Source: Panorpa germanica
Lineage: Eukaryota > Arthropoda > Insecta > Mecoptera > Panorpidae
Length of the DNA: 64,000 nt
NCBI GenBank assembly: GCA_963678705.1
Contig: OY783205.1
Coordinates: 6,014,001 to 6,078,000 of the forward strand
Reading direction: 5' to 3'
How positions within the stretch are numbered: position 1 is the first letter of the stretch; each line of letters begins with the position of its first letter. Under the pieces are notes generated by a model. The model was not told the origin of the DNA, searched no databases, and saw only the letters and a list, made by a program, of their open reading frames with translations. Below, one piece after another: positions 12,627 to 22,613 of this stretch. The position numbers and the translations under genes were made by a program.

Positions 12627-13084
12627 ATGCGAATGGCGAATTTTACGGGCTATTTAAACTATATAAAAGAATTCAATGGAGAGAATTCATTGGCAGAATT
12701 CATAAAACACTGCCAAATTATTATACAAAATTTTGGCCAATTCCCCACTGAAAATGAGGACCGATTGGAAGCCAAAAAACACAATGCCCTAATACTCATG
12801 GGAATAAAATCTAAGATTGTTGGTAAAGCCGAAGCTACACTAGAGAACAGAGATATTGATGATTGGGATGACTTAAAAGAATTATTAATTACCCACTTCG
12901 GAAACCACAAAAGCGAAACATCGCTAATCAGAGATTTAATGCTACTTAAGCAAGATATAAACGAAACTGCTTTATCATTTTATGATCGCTGTATAAAAAT
13001 ACAAAACGACTTAATTAATAGTATTCGCATTAGTAAACCAACTATTACTATACAATATGCGAAAATGGAAACATACGCTAACCT
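12627..13084 (+). pseudogene. gag, N-terminal part, interrupted by a LINE
   Basis: Start of the Gag structural protein of the errantivirus (ATG at 12627, followed by a second in-frame ATG at 12633). It reads as a helical capsid-type protein with segments such as FNGENSLAEFIKHCQ and LLITHFGNHKSETS. Coding breaks at 13084, where a LINE was inserted on the opposite strand; the last ORF codons run into its poly-A tail, read as poly-T. The frame resumes at 15323 after the target duplication. Gag N-termini of this group are poorly conserved, so the assignment rests on position and the adjoining pol. Confidence 0.8.
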
Positions 13085-15322
13085 TTTTTTTTTTTTTTTT
13101 TTTTTATTTTACAATATACATAATTTACAATCTGTCCTCGAAGAACAATAATTAAATTTTGGGAATATATATAAATAAAAAATGACATGCGAGCTTGCCA
13201 TCCATCGATGACTCACCCTTTGACTTAACCTATTACAATAATATTTCGTACATATGAATCCTATTCTACACCATATTTGGTAGGTCAATTGGATTTTTAC
13301 GTTTCAGTCGTCTAATCGGTTTATGCTGGAAAAGTTGTACAACTGATTCATTTGGATGAACTTCTAATCTTTTTACGTATTTCTTGCTGCTATCCTTAAT
13401 TGCACTTCTTATATATGGAACCCCTAGATCTTGATGTGTTAACCAGTTTGGAACGAATCGCGGTACGTTAAGGATTTGCTTTAACAGTTTATTTTGAAAC
13501 CTTTGTAGAATCTCTATATTAGAATTGCTGGCACTGCCCCATAGCTCTATCCCATATGTCCATATTGGCTTCAGTATGACCTTGTACAACAGTAGTTTAT
13601 TACTGATGGATAACTGAGACTTCCAGCCCAAGAGCCAGTACATATCTCTTCTTTTACCTTCTAACTGCAACCGTTTCTTCCAGATATGCGTTCTCCATGT
13701 TAGACGTCTGTCCAAGTGGATACCTAAGTATTTTACTGTCTCTGCCTGTGGAAGTTGTAAATTATTTAGTGTGACTGGGGGGCAAGAATTCTTCCTTAGT
13801 GTGAAAGTTACGTGAACTGATTTAGTTTCGTTTACTTTTATTCTCCAATCTTTTAACCAATTCTGAATCTGTAGTAGATGTTTCTGCAGTTTTGCGGAAG
13901 CAATGACGGAGTCTTCATGAAGTGCCAGAATTGCGGTATCATCAGCGTAGGTTGCTACTGTTGTTTCACGCATGGTAGGAAGGTCAGAAGTAAATAATAA
14001 ATATAGTACTGGTCCGAGAACACTACCTTGAGGAACGCCCGATTCAATGTCACGTATCGTTGATTTTTCATTCTGATATTTTATCATAAACTTTCTGTTT
14101 GTGATATAAGACTTTAATATCTGGAAAAAGTCATTTGGCAGTGCAGTTTTTAGTTTAAACAGTAGTCCAGGATGCCATACCTTGTCAAACGCTTGGCTGA
14201 TATCAAGAAAAACCGCTGAGCAATACTTCTTCTCCTGTAGTGCTGAATTTATAGTGCAGGCTACTCGATGTACTTGTTCAGTTGTAGCATGCTGTTGTCT
14301 AAAGCCAAACTGATGTGTTGGAATTAGTTTGCTATTTTCGAAAATAATCTTCAGTCTTTTAAGAATAAGTTTTTCAAAAAGTTTTGACACTACCGGAAGA
14401 AGACTTATGGGTCTGTATGACGATACCTCTTTTGCGTCTTTACCTGGTTTTGGAATAAGTATTATTTCTGCAGTTTTCCACTTAAGCGGAAATGTCTTCA
14501 ATCTTAGAATTGCGTTGAATAAAATAGTGAGGTATCTCATTCCTTTCGCCGGTAACTCCTTCAGAATTTTTCCGTTTATCTTGTCAATACCTGGTGCTTT
14601 TTTGGTTTTTATATTATACTTTACTAGGTTTTGTATTTCCTTGACTCTTATACGTTTTATAGGTTCACTTGACTGCGATGGGACTCTTAGAAATTCATGT
14701 ATGTTTTGTTCTTCATCTTCACTGCGGGTTGGAGGAAATGGTTTAAAAACTTGTTCGAAGTAATCAGCGAAAATTGTGACTTTCTCACTGTTGGTTCTAG
14801 CCCATTTACCATCTGGCGTTTTGATAGGCGGAATATAAGTTGTAGGCTGCTTAAGCCGCTTGGTTGCTTTCCACAGTGAATAGTTAGTAGTTTCTGTAGC
14901 TGTTAAATTACTTAAATAATTTTGCAGTGATTTCTCTTTCATGTCTTCTAGCATACATTTAAGTTCCCTACATGCACGGTTGAATTTTGTTTTTTCGCAT
15001 GGGAGCCTGGTGTTTTGCCATGATCTTCTCAACTTTCTCTTTTCAGCAATTTTCTTCTTTAACTGTGGGGGGCATCCATTTACTCTGTTGAAGACACTAT
15101 CTGGAGGTGTGGCTTCTTCGGTGGCTTCTCTTATCACATTATTGAAGAGATTAACTCCTTGATTAAGGTCCTCTTCTGATTTGAGTGAGATGTGACAATT
15201 AAGTTTAGCATTTATTAAGTTTCGGAATAAACTCCAGTCTGTGTACTTGTTGGGTGCTGTGAAGAGGGGTACTTTATACATCATTTGGGTGATATATGTG
15301 ACGATGACTGGTGAGTGGTCAG
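13085..15322 (-). mobile_element. 5'-truncated Jockey-like LINE inserted in gag
   Basis: Minus-strand insertion with a poly-A tail (poly-T at 13085-13105) and a perfect 12-bp target duplication, atacgctaacct, at 13073-13084 and 15323-15334. The 5' end is truncated inside the endonuclease domain, the usual outcome of target-primed reverse transcription. About 180 bp of 3' UTR separates the ORF from the tail. Confidence 0.95.
13266..15322 (-). CDS. Jockey-clade LINE ORF2, endonuclease tip plus reverse transcriptase
   Basis: ORF2 polyprotein remnant of a non-LTR retrotransposon. The frame is open to the truncation point at 15322. The first retained residues include DHSPV, the catalytic histidine motif at the C-terminus of the AP-endonuclease domain. 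From the first Met (15284) there are 672 codons. The RT motifs run in order: APGIDKINGKIL, SYRPISLLPVVSKLFEK, HQFGFRQQHATTEQV, FLDISQAFDKVWH, SGVPQGSVLGPVLY and the catalytic ATYADDTAIL. A thumb and C-terminal region of normal length follow. No stops interrupt it, so this is a young but dead-on-arrival copy lacking ORF1 and most of the endonuclease. The Jockey assignment is by motif style. Confidence 0.92.
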
Positions 15323-15962
15323 ATACGCTAACCTAACTTTAGAAAGTTTCCTAACCGGACTAAACGACCCTCTAGGATGTCAACTACGGCTACAAAGCCT
15401 AAGCAAGATGGAGGACGCCCTGAAACTAATAGTCCGAGAAGGCACATTAAAAACCAGCAGAATACAACAAAACAAATTAATGAGACCGGACATTAAACCT
15501 ATCAAAACTCCTCAACAATTCCTACAAAAAAACTTCTATCCTAATTTCGATAAGCCGAAAATTAACCCCGTATTTCAAAACCATATACCAAAATATAATT
15601 CCCAAAACACATCAACATACCGTAACCCAACCAACCCACATAACAATCCTCCGCAACCAAAAACATCAGTCCAAACTAAAGTTTGCAACAAAAAACCAAA
15701 TCAACCAATAAGACGCCATTGGACGCCAATGGACACTAACTCTGGTAATAGAGTACAGAGTAACTGGAGACCCCAATTTCCAAGACCAGGACAAAATTAT
15801 ATTGCGGAAGAGTTAAACTTTACCGAAGACCAGGAGGAGGAACAAGAAGAAGAATATCAAGAATATGATTTTTCGCAATACACTGAATATCAACCCGAAG
15901 AAGAACCACAAGAAGAAAACGTAAATTTTCACATGGACAGCAGTATTACGGAGAACAAATAA
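15323..15962 (+). pseudogene. gag, C-terminal part
   Basis: Resumes the gag frame after the LINE's second target duplication (same frame as 12627). It is rich in Asn, Pro, Gln and basic residues (about 15480-15760), consistent with a nucleocapsid-like RNA-binding tail without CCHC knuckles, and then becomes strongly acidic (EEEQEEEYQEYD region). Stop at 15960-15962. It overlaps pol, which is in the -1 frame. Confidence 0.8.
15923..15929 (+). promoter_or_regulatory. Candidate -1 ribosomal frameshift site A AAT TTT
   Basis: The heptamer AAATTTT lies in the gag frame as gtA-AAT-TTT, matching the X-XXY-YYZ rule. The pol frame (-1) is open from this point through 15986, and gag ends 33 nt downstream. 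It is the natural place for Gag-Pol fusion; a downstream RNA structure was not evaluated. Confidence 0.6.
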
Positions 15963-18160
15963 TCCTAAATAACATAGACTATAATGTGTTACCATACATT
16001 ATAGATCCTATTTTAAATATAAAACTATTAATAGACACAGGAAGCAATCGCTCATTAATTAACCCCGAAATTATATATAAATATTTACCTGAAACTATAA
16101 GTAACGAGCCTTTTGTTATAAAAACAGCCCATAATACCAGCAAACACAACGAAGTTGCACGAGTACCATTATTTCCGATTTTTAATTCTCCAGAAGAAAC
16201 GCTTAAATTATATCTATTCAAATTTAACAAAAAATACGATGGACTACTCGGTATGGAGCTATTAAGAAAATTTAAACTAGACTTTATTAATCAAAAACTG
16301 ACGACCGAAAATGCGGTAATACCTATTCATTTTCAATGTATAACAAAAGCTCAGTTAAACAAAATAGAGATTCGACATAATCACCTTAATGAGGAGGAGA
16401 AATTTAATTTACACAAACTACTAAACGATTATGCCGATCTATTTAGAAAAGAAGAAGAGCAACTTAGTTTCACAAATAACATCAAACACGAAATTAAAAC
16501 TAATAATGACGAACCTATATATACAAAAACTTATAGATATCCTTATATCTATAAGGAGGAAATAAAGAAACAAATAAATAAACTACTCCACGTCAAAATC
16601 ATTCAACCGTCAAACTCACCATGGTCATCACCTGTATGGATGGTACCCAAAAAGGATGACGCAAGTGGAAAAAAGAAATTTAGAATGGTTATAGACTACC
16701 GTAATCTAAATAACAAAACTATTGATGACAGGTATCCAATACCCAACATCGCCGACATACTTGACAAACTAGGTAAAAGTCAATATTTTACAACATTAGA
16801 TCTTGATAGTGGGTTTCATCAGATAGAAATGAAGGAATCTGATATTCCTAAAACTGCGTTTAACGTCGAGAATGGGCATTATGAGTTTAGACGTATGCCA
16901 TTCGGGTTAAAGAACGCCCCCGCCACTTTTCAAAGAGTGATGGATAACATCCTCAGAGATCTAATGCCCCACACTTGTTTAGTTTATTTAGATGATATAC
17001 TAATATACTCGACATCGCTACAAGAACATATGGCAAAACTAAAATTAGTATTAAACAAACTGAGAAGTGCAAATATGAAGGTGCAGATAGACAAATGCGA
17101 ATTCTTGAAAAAGGAAACTGAATTTTTGGGTCATGTAATAACCCCAGAAGGAGTTAGACCTAACCCAAACAAAATTGAGGCAATCAGAAAATTTCCTACA
17201 CCAAAAACAATAACAGAAATAAAGTCATTTCTGGGATTAGTAGGGTATTATAGGAAATTCATAAAAGATTTCGCCGGAATAACGAAGCCTATGACTAGAT
17301 GTTTAAAAAAAAACGTAGCAATAAAACATGACGAAGAATACATCAAAGCATTCAACACAATGAAGGAAATATTGTGCAATTCCCCTTTGTTACAATACCC
17401 TGATTTTCAAAAACCATTTGTATTGACTACAGATGCGTCCAATTATGCCCTGGGAGCGATACTTTCGCAAGGACCTATAGGATCCGACAAATCCATCGTA
17501 TATGCATCGAGGACATTAAACGAGTCGGAACAAAATTATTCCACCATAGAAAAAGAACTCTTAGCAATCATTTGGGCAACAAAATACTTTAGACCCTACT
17601 TATATGGAAGAAAATTCACCATGGTCACTGACCATAAACCACTTGTGTGGCTGGATTCATTAAAAGACCCAAACATGAAAATGATAAGGTGGAAAACTAA
17701 ATTGTCTGACTACGACTATACTGTAGAATACAAAAAGGGAAAGAAAAATACGAATGCAGACGCACTGAGTAGAATCAAAATAAATGCACTTGAAAATGAG
17801 GATTTTGACAGTCTATTTAACAATCCGGAAGTTATAACAGCTCTAGACGACTTCATGACGGCAGCGGACGCGCTAGATAACGATAGCTCTAGCCTGTATA
17901 ATAACCCTGACGATACGGAGAGAAGCGAAGTAAACACACCAGTTTTAGAACCCTTACCGGAAATAGTAACAAATGAAAGACCTAACTCAATAACAGAGCA
18001 CCCTCCTGTAATCCAAATACCCAGCGAGGAAAGCTCAGAAGATTCAAACACCATGCATTCAAAAGAAGATTCAACACCAGGCATCACGATCAGCGAGGAC
18101 CCATTAGAAACTAAAAAAATCCAAATAATAATTATCTCTGAACCAACACCAATGCAATAA
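15930..18160 (+). CDS. pol: errantivirus pol: protease, reverse transcriptase, RNase H
   Basis: Ty3/gypsy Pol in the -1 frame relative to gag; the part downstream of 15986 is 724 codons. Order of domains: aspartic protease with LIDTGSNRSLI (about 16032-16064) and the GLLGMELL flap-side motif; reverse transcriptase with FRMVIDYRNLN, LDLDSGFHQI, MPFGLKNAP and the catalytic VYLDDIL (about 16980); RNase H with LTTDASNYALGAIL (about 17423), EKELLAI and VTDHKPL. A serine/acid-rich linker follows RNase H, and the frame then ends at 18160. Integrase lies downstream in the next frame, so this copy has a single-base break at about 18130-18160. Confidence 0.94.
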
Positions 18161-19352
18161 AAACACTAAAATCGACGGTAAAGAACAAATTAAATTAAGT
18201 ATTCAAGGAAATCAAGAAAAACACGACTTATTAATATTCACACTAACCAAACTAAATCCAAATAAAACCTATTATATACATTGTGATGATAATATATACA
18301 AAATTTATAATAATCTAAAAATTAATACCTTCGACAAATACAAGCTAATACGTTGTATAAAGAGAGTTAGCATTGAAACGGATCCCGACGATCAAAAATA
18401 CATAATTCAACAATATCATGAGGGAAAAACTCAGCACCGAGGAATAGATGCCACATATAAATTAATTTGCGAAAGATATACGTGGTCTAGTCTACGTAAA
18501 GATGTTGAAAATTTCATCAATAACTGCAGCACATGTAAACAGTGCAAATATAACAGAAAACCAATTAGAGCACCGCTAAATAATACCGAAACACCTGAGA
18601 GACCATTTGAGAAATTACATATAGATACGTTTGGTATAGACAATACCCAATTCCTTACTATAATAGATGTATTTTCAAAATACACACAGGCATACAAAAT
18701 CGCCAATAGGTCATCCACAGAAATTGCCGATAAACTAATAACGTATTTCTCACACCACGGCATACCTAATCATATTACGATGGATGGAGGAACTGAATTC
18801 TCAAATAATCTCATCAAAGAATTACTAGAATTACATAAAATCGAAATTCATATAACAACACCATACAGACACGAAAGTAATTCTCCAATAGAACGAGCAC
18901 ATTCCACGATACTAGAACTATATCGTATAGTGAAACATAAACACGACCTTACACCCGAAACAACCATGAAATATGCTATTATAGGATATAACGAAACCCC
19001 ACATTCTAGTACAACATATAAACCTTTTGAAATAATAAATGGACACTTACAAACCAAGTCAGTATTGCTTATGGATTATGATAAAACACTCATGGACTTA
19101 TACACCCAAAATCATAAAACTAAAATCTCAACCCTATACTCAAAAATTAAAGAAATAAATGCAAATCGAAAAGAACAGGTTATTAATAAGAGAAATGCTA
19201 CCGTTAAAGACCCAAACGTAAAACAAGGAGATATAGTATACCTCAACACTAAATCAAAACAGGGCAAAAGCCGAATAAAGAACACAGGACCCTTTAAAGT
19301 ACTAGAAGTGTCCGATACTTATATAGCTAAAATAGAAGACCTAAAAAATTAA
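18132..19352 (+). CDS. pol: errantivirus pol: integrase, frame-shifted from RT
   Basis: Open from 18132 in a frame +1 to the RT ORF. HHCC zinc domain: HEGKTQHRGIDATYKLI for the histidine part and CSTCKQC for the cysteines. DDE core: LHIDTFGID (D), TMDGGTEFSNN (D) and NSPIERAHSTI (E). The C-terminal segment reads GDIVYLNTKSKQGKSR and GPFKVLEV, the GPF/Y-type module of gypsy integrases. It inserts viral cDNA. Insect errantivirus pol is normally one ORF, so the overlap of two frames at 18132-18160 is read as a mutation in this copy, not as programmed recoding. A TAA ends it at 19352. Confidence 0.9.
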   Translation, partial: LSLNQHQCNKNTKIDGKEQIKLSIQGNQEKHDLLIFTLTKLNPNKTYYIHCDDNIYKIYNNLKINTFDKYKLIRCIKRVSIETDPDDQKYIIQQYHEGKTQHRGIDATYKLICERYTWSSLRKDVENFINNCSTCKQCKYNRKPIRAPLNNTETPERPFEKLHIDTFGIDNTQFLTIIDVFSKYTQAYKIANRSSTEIADKLITYFSHHGIPNHITMDGGTEFSNNLIKELLELHKIEIHITTPYRHESNSPIERAHSTILELYRIVKHKHDLTPETTMKYAIIGYNETPHSSTTYKPFEIINGHLQTKSVLLMDYDKTLMDLYTQNHKTKISTLYSKIKEINANRKEQVINKRNATVKDPNVKQGDIVYLNTKSKQGKSRIKNTGPFKVLEVSDTYIAKIEDLKN

Positions 19353-20006
19353 AAATTAAGAGAAACACATGTAGATAACCTAGTGAAAACCAAAATGAAA
19401 AACCCAACTTCAAACGAACTTAACAAAGAAGGAAGTAATGTACTATTCGAATGTACTACACTACCTGTAGATAACATAGGAAAAACCAAAATGAAAAACC
19501 CAACTCCAAACGAGTTTAATGAGAAAGGAATTAACGTCCTATTCGAACACACTACACTACCTGTCGATAAATCTAAGACAGATTATATTCTACACCTAGT
19601 TCACGACAAATTTAACCCCAGAGACGAAAAACCAAGATACTACAACGGATTCGCAAAGTTAATAGCAAAAGACACACCCAATTTCGAAAACATATTAAAT
19701 AAAGCTAAAAGAACTAATAACCTCGTAGAGGGCCTATACAAACTCACGCGAGGCAGAACATTTGGACACACAATAAATCTTGTCTGCAATCAACAAAACT
19801 GCCTTGACAAACTTGCCAAATTTCTAAAAGAATTTGAAAATTCACCAACCGAATTAATAATACGAATGCCCCCTATAGCACAAGGACTTTTTAATAGAAC
19901 AAAAGAAGAGGTCCTAGAAGTATTTAAACGGCATGGGCCCACAAAGCACAAATACATCATGCACTCAAATCCCGAAATACAAATGAATTATTTATTTATT
20001 AATTAA
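19353..20006 (+). CDS. In-frame extension after integrase, unknown function
   Basis: Same frame as integrase, separated from it only by the stop at 19350-19352, and open to 20006; the first Met gives 207 codons. The beginning (RETHVDNL) looks like the usual tail of gypsy Pol. The next two segments are a 32-codon direct repeat. The remainder (about 130 residues, with paired cysteines in VCNQQNCLDKLAKFL) matches nothing I recognise. It could be a lineage-specific Pol C-terminus read through a recent stop, or a separate small protein between pol and env. It ends just before the env splice acceptor. Confidence 0.5.
   Translation, partial: KLRETHVDNLVKTKMKNPTSNELNKEGSNVLFECTTLPVDNIGKTKMKNPTPNEFNEKGINVLFEHTTLPVDKSKTDYILHLVHDKFNPRDEKPRYYNGFAKLIAKDTPNFENILNKAKRTNNLVEGLYKLTRGRTFGHTINLVCNQQNCLDKLAKFLKEFENSPTELIIRMPPIAQGLFNRTKEEVLEVFKRHGPTKHKYIMHSNPEIQMNYLFIN
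19391..19582 (+). repeat. Tandem duplication, two units of 96 bp, coding
   Basis: The unit starts 'caaaatgaaaaacccaact' at 19391 and again at 19487. Both units keep the frame and differ by several substitutions, giving two copies of a 32-residue block. Confidence 0.85.
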
Positions 20007-20063
20007 TTATAAATAAATATATTAAAAACACGATCAAGTACTAAGAAATCCTGATTGTTGCAG

Positions 20064-21484
20064 GATCATCACCGCAATCAACACCAGCGATATTAACGAA
20101 TGCCGAATTATTAAAATCACTGATAACCCAGGATTATATCCTGTGCAACTAGGAACAGCCCAAAACATCAAGGAATATTGGACTTTAGTCAAGAAAATAG
20201 ATTTGGACCCCTTAATAAAATATTATAACCACGTACACTTGACTAGAGAAGATATTAAAACGAAATTAGAAAAAAAGAAATTTACAACCTATGGGCACAA
20301 CACTGCTGTAATGGACATCCTGGATATGGAAATAAGTAGAAAATTTAAACAAATTCTCCCAACTCGAAGAGAAAAAAGAGGCTTCATAGATGGCTTAGGT
20401 ACTGTTTGGAAAGCAATCGGTGGAAACCTAGACGCTAACGACGGCGAGCGTATAAATTTAGCCCTGGAAACACTTGATAATAAACAAGAAACTCTAAATA
20501 AAGCTATATCTAAACAAATAAAATTAACGAACGATATACTCGATCAATTTAAATCGGCCCTACACACCATTGACTCTAATCAAGAAGAACTAGATAAACG
20601 TACCAAATTCCTAATGAACGATATCGATAAACTCCAACACCAAGTATTTAACATCTTTATAACAGAATCGATCGGACTTGTCAGTCAATCAATGCAATTA
20701 CTTTTGCACCTACTAAGAACCATTGAAACTGACATAACATTCGCTAAACTGAACACGCTTAGTGGTTCAATCCTAGAACCTGATCACCTATTAGCAGAAT
20801 TACAAGCAATAAAGGAACATGTTGATACAACCAAACATATCAAACTGCCTTACGATATTACATCAGAGAACATTCAACAATATGAAACTATTAGCAAAGT
20901 CAAAGCATACACCAATAAAAACTTAATCGTTTTTGTAATAAATATACCACTAGTAAACCCTAATATATTTACGTATTATAAACTATATCCAATCCCCATA
21001 CCTTATAACAATAAATTCCAAATGATTATTCCCAGAACCCAATACACCATTGTGAATGAGTATAAACATGTAGATTTTAATGCACCCTGCAAAGAAATAT
21101 ATAACAATCAATTCCTATGCAAGCTTAGCGAACCACTCAACATCGAGGAAACCACCTGCGAGATAGAACTAATTCAAAACCAGCCAACCAGCAAATGTCA
21201 ACCCTTAGTGATTTCTCTAACCGGTATCAAGATCCAGAACATCGAATTCAACACCTGGATGTTAATCACAAATGACGAAATCAGTGGCACCTTAACATGC
21301 AACAGCCAGCGTGACATACGTCTACAAGGAACGTATATAATACACCTTGCACGAGATTGTCAATTTTCTGTTTCAGATAATACTCTTCAATACATGGATA
21401 TAGAAGAGGAAGTCGAAGCTTGGAACACCATTTCCCTGCCGAAAATACCAGAGATCCAAAACAAACACCTAAACACCTCTACTA
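20064..21484 (+). pseudogene. env: errantivirus env, ectodomain part, interrupted
   Basis: Fusion-type envelope glycoprotein of the errantivirus class. The exon begins at the acceptor ending 20063 and the frame is open from there; the first internal Met is at 20143. A furin-like site RREKR (20365-20379) is followed by a Gly- and hydrophobic-rich segment resembling a fusion peptide and by a long heptad-rich region, as in F-type fusion proteins. Cysteines appear in the second half. At 21484 the reading frame enters an inverted-repeat insertion and stops at 21513. The membrane anchor lies on the other side, at 23064. This copy cannot make an anchored envelope protein. Confidence 0.85.
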
Positions 21485-21935
21485 GTCCAAGATCCCAGAA
21501 CGATCTGACATAACTTATTTTCAAAAGCATAGAACTTTCGGTTCTAAGTAGTCTCTACATGTACTTTTAATACCTGCGTATTTGTGGAGTTTGCTCGGTG
21601 ACACCTGGGCAGGTACCAGGTGAGAAAGGTAACTAAAAATCAGAGTTACTTTACTTATTTTTGTATGACCGATTTTTAAATATATTTTGTAGAATGTTAT
21701 TTCTGAAGTAAAATTAAAAGTGTCAGACGCTTTCCATGGGCCAGAACTTTTGTAATACGCTTTAAAGCTCTGTAAAAAATCTTTAAAGGATTCTTTAAAG
21801 GATTTTAAAATAAGGATATGAAATCGTTTCGTGTAGACCGTTTGGCCTAATGGATAAGGCGTCGGACTTCGGATCCGAAGATTGCAGGTTCGAGTTTCTG
21901 TCACGGTCGAATTACTTTTTGCTAGTTTTAATATC
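21485..21935 (+). repeat. Left arm of the inverted-repeat element
   Basis: Reverse complement of 22614-23063 at about 99%. Differences I saw: cgtttcg/catttcg, gaccgattt/gactgattt, gaagattgc/gaagtttgc and a T-arm change in the tRNA. Confidence 0.9.
21836..21909 (+). tRNA. tRNA-Arg(UCG)-like, left arm, T-arm damaged
   Basis: 74 nt. The anticodon loop CTTCGGA gives anticodon TCG between stem halves TCGGA and TCCGA. The D-arm is TGGCCTAATGGATAAGGC, matching an A box. Relative to the right-arm copy the T-arm reads 'ttcgagtttctg', with one extra base and one substitution, which breaks the stem. A TTTTT run at 21916-21920 would terminate Pol III. Probably a pseudo-tRNA. Confidence 0.75.
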
Positions 21936-22604
21936 ATCTACAACATATGGATTTATAAATAAATCAAAAGTTTCGATAAACTTTTGCAACTGCTTAGCAT
22001 TAGTTTTTATAGCATGATTAGTGAGCTCGGCCGAAACGTCTTGCTCTTTTTGCAAACCTAAATCTTGGTACACTGAACTAATTATTGTGGATCTGACATC
22101 ATGACTCCGGGCCCATCGTTGACGTGCAGAAATTGAATTCGTGAAATGTATTATACCAGTGAGTTTCCTTGCTGCGTTAGCGTTGATTGTTTGTTCAAGA
22201 ACAAGATCGATGGGTTGTTTAGAAAAAGGCTTATTGGTTCTTCGAATGCCAAAAAAACCTTCTTGGAATTCTTCGTACAAATTAGGATGAGTTTCGGCTA
22301 CGTTTAATAAATTTGCGCAGTATCTAACAGTCCAACGAGCATAATTTGGTTGGTTACAGATGAAAAATAAATTTGTGATCTTTGGTAGTACGTACTTGAA
22401 TAGATCAAAATCTCCAACTCGAATGCTTCTAGATAAAGTTAAATAATAGTTGACAAGGTTTATGTAGATTAAATAAAACTGCGGTGTTTTTCCATGCTCG
22501 CCGTTCAGAGTCTGTTGTTTATAAATGCAATAATTATTCAATAGTTCCTTTAAATCTTCATTCTCAATTTCAAAAGATGATATCGGAGTATTTTGTAGAC
22601 GCAT
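21912..22604 (-). CDS. 230-aa protein of an uncharacterised metazoan repeat-associated family
   Basis: Uninterrupted minus-strand ORF between the arms; the last eight codons and the stop lie in the left arm. The sequence has YYLTLSRSIRVGDFDLF, then NYARWTVRYCANL, EEFQEGFFGIRRTNKPFS and an EQTIN motif, and ends FIETFDLFINPYV. From memory this pattern (L..F.RA...G.W/F.LF, YARW, F..G.F.V.RT..PFS, EQ.IN) recurs in a widespread uncharacterised family of larger animal proteins that are often multicopy. By that comparison this would be the C-terminal portion only. No catalytic motif is visible. The start at 22604 is 10 bp inside the right arm border. The stop codon TAA is complementary to bases just beyond the left tRNA's 3' end. 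Confidence 0.5.
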   Translation of the reverse strand: MRLQNTPISSFEIENEDLKELLNNYCIYKQQTLNGEHGKTPQFYLIYINLVNYYLTLSRSIRVGDFDLFKYVLPKITNLFFICNQPNYARWTVRYCANLLNVAETHPNLYEEFQEGFFGIRRTNKPFSKQPIDLVLEQTINANAARKLTGIIHFTNSISARQRWARSHDVRSTIISSVYQDLGLQKEQDVSAELTNHAIKTNAKQLQKFIETFDLFINPYVVDDIKTSKK

Positions 22605-22613
22605 AATTAAATA

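Noticed and set aside
14329-15162. Plus-strand ORFs opposite the LINE
   Set aside because: Shadows of the LINE ORF2 on the minus strand.
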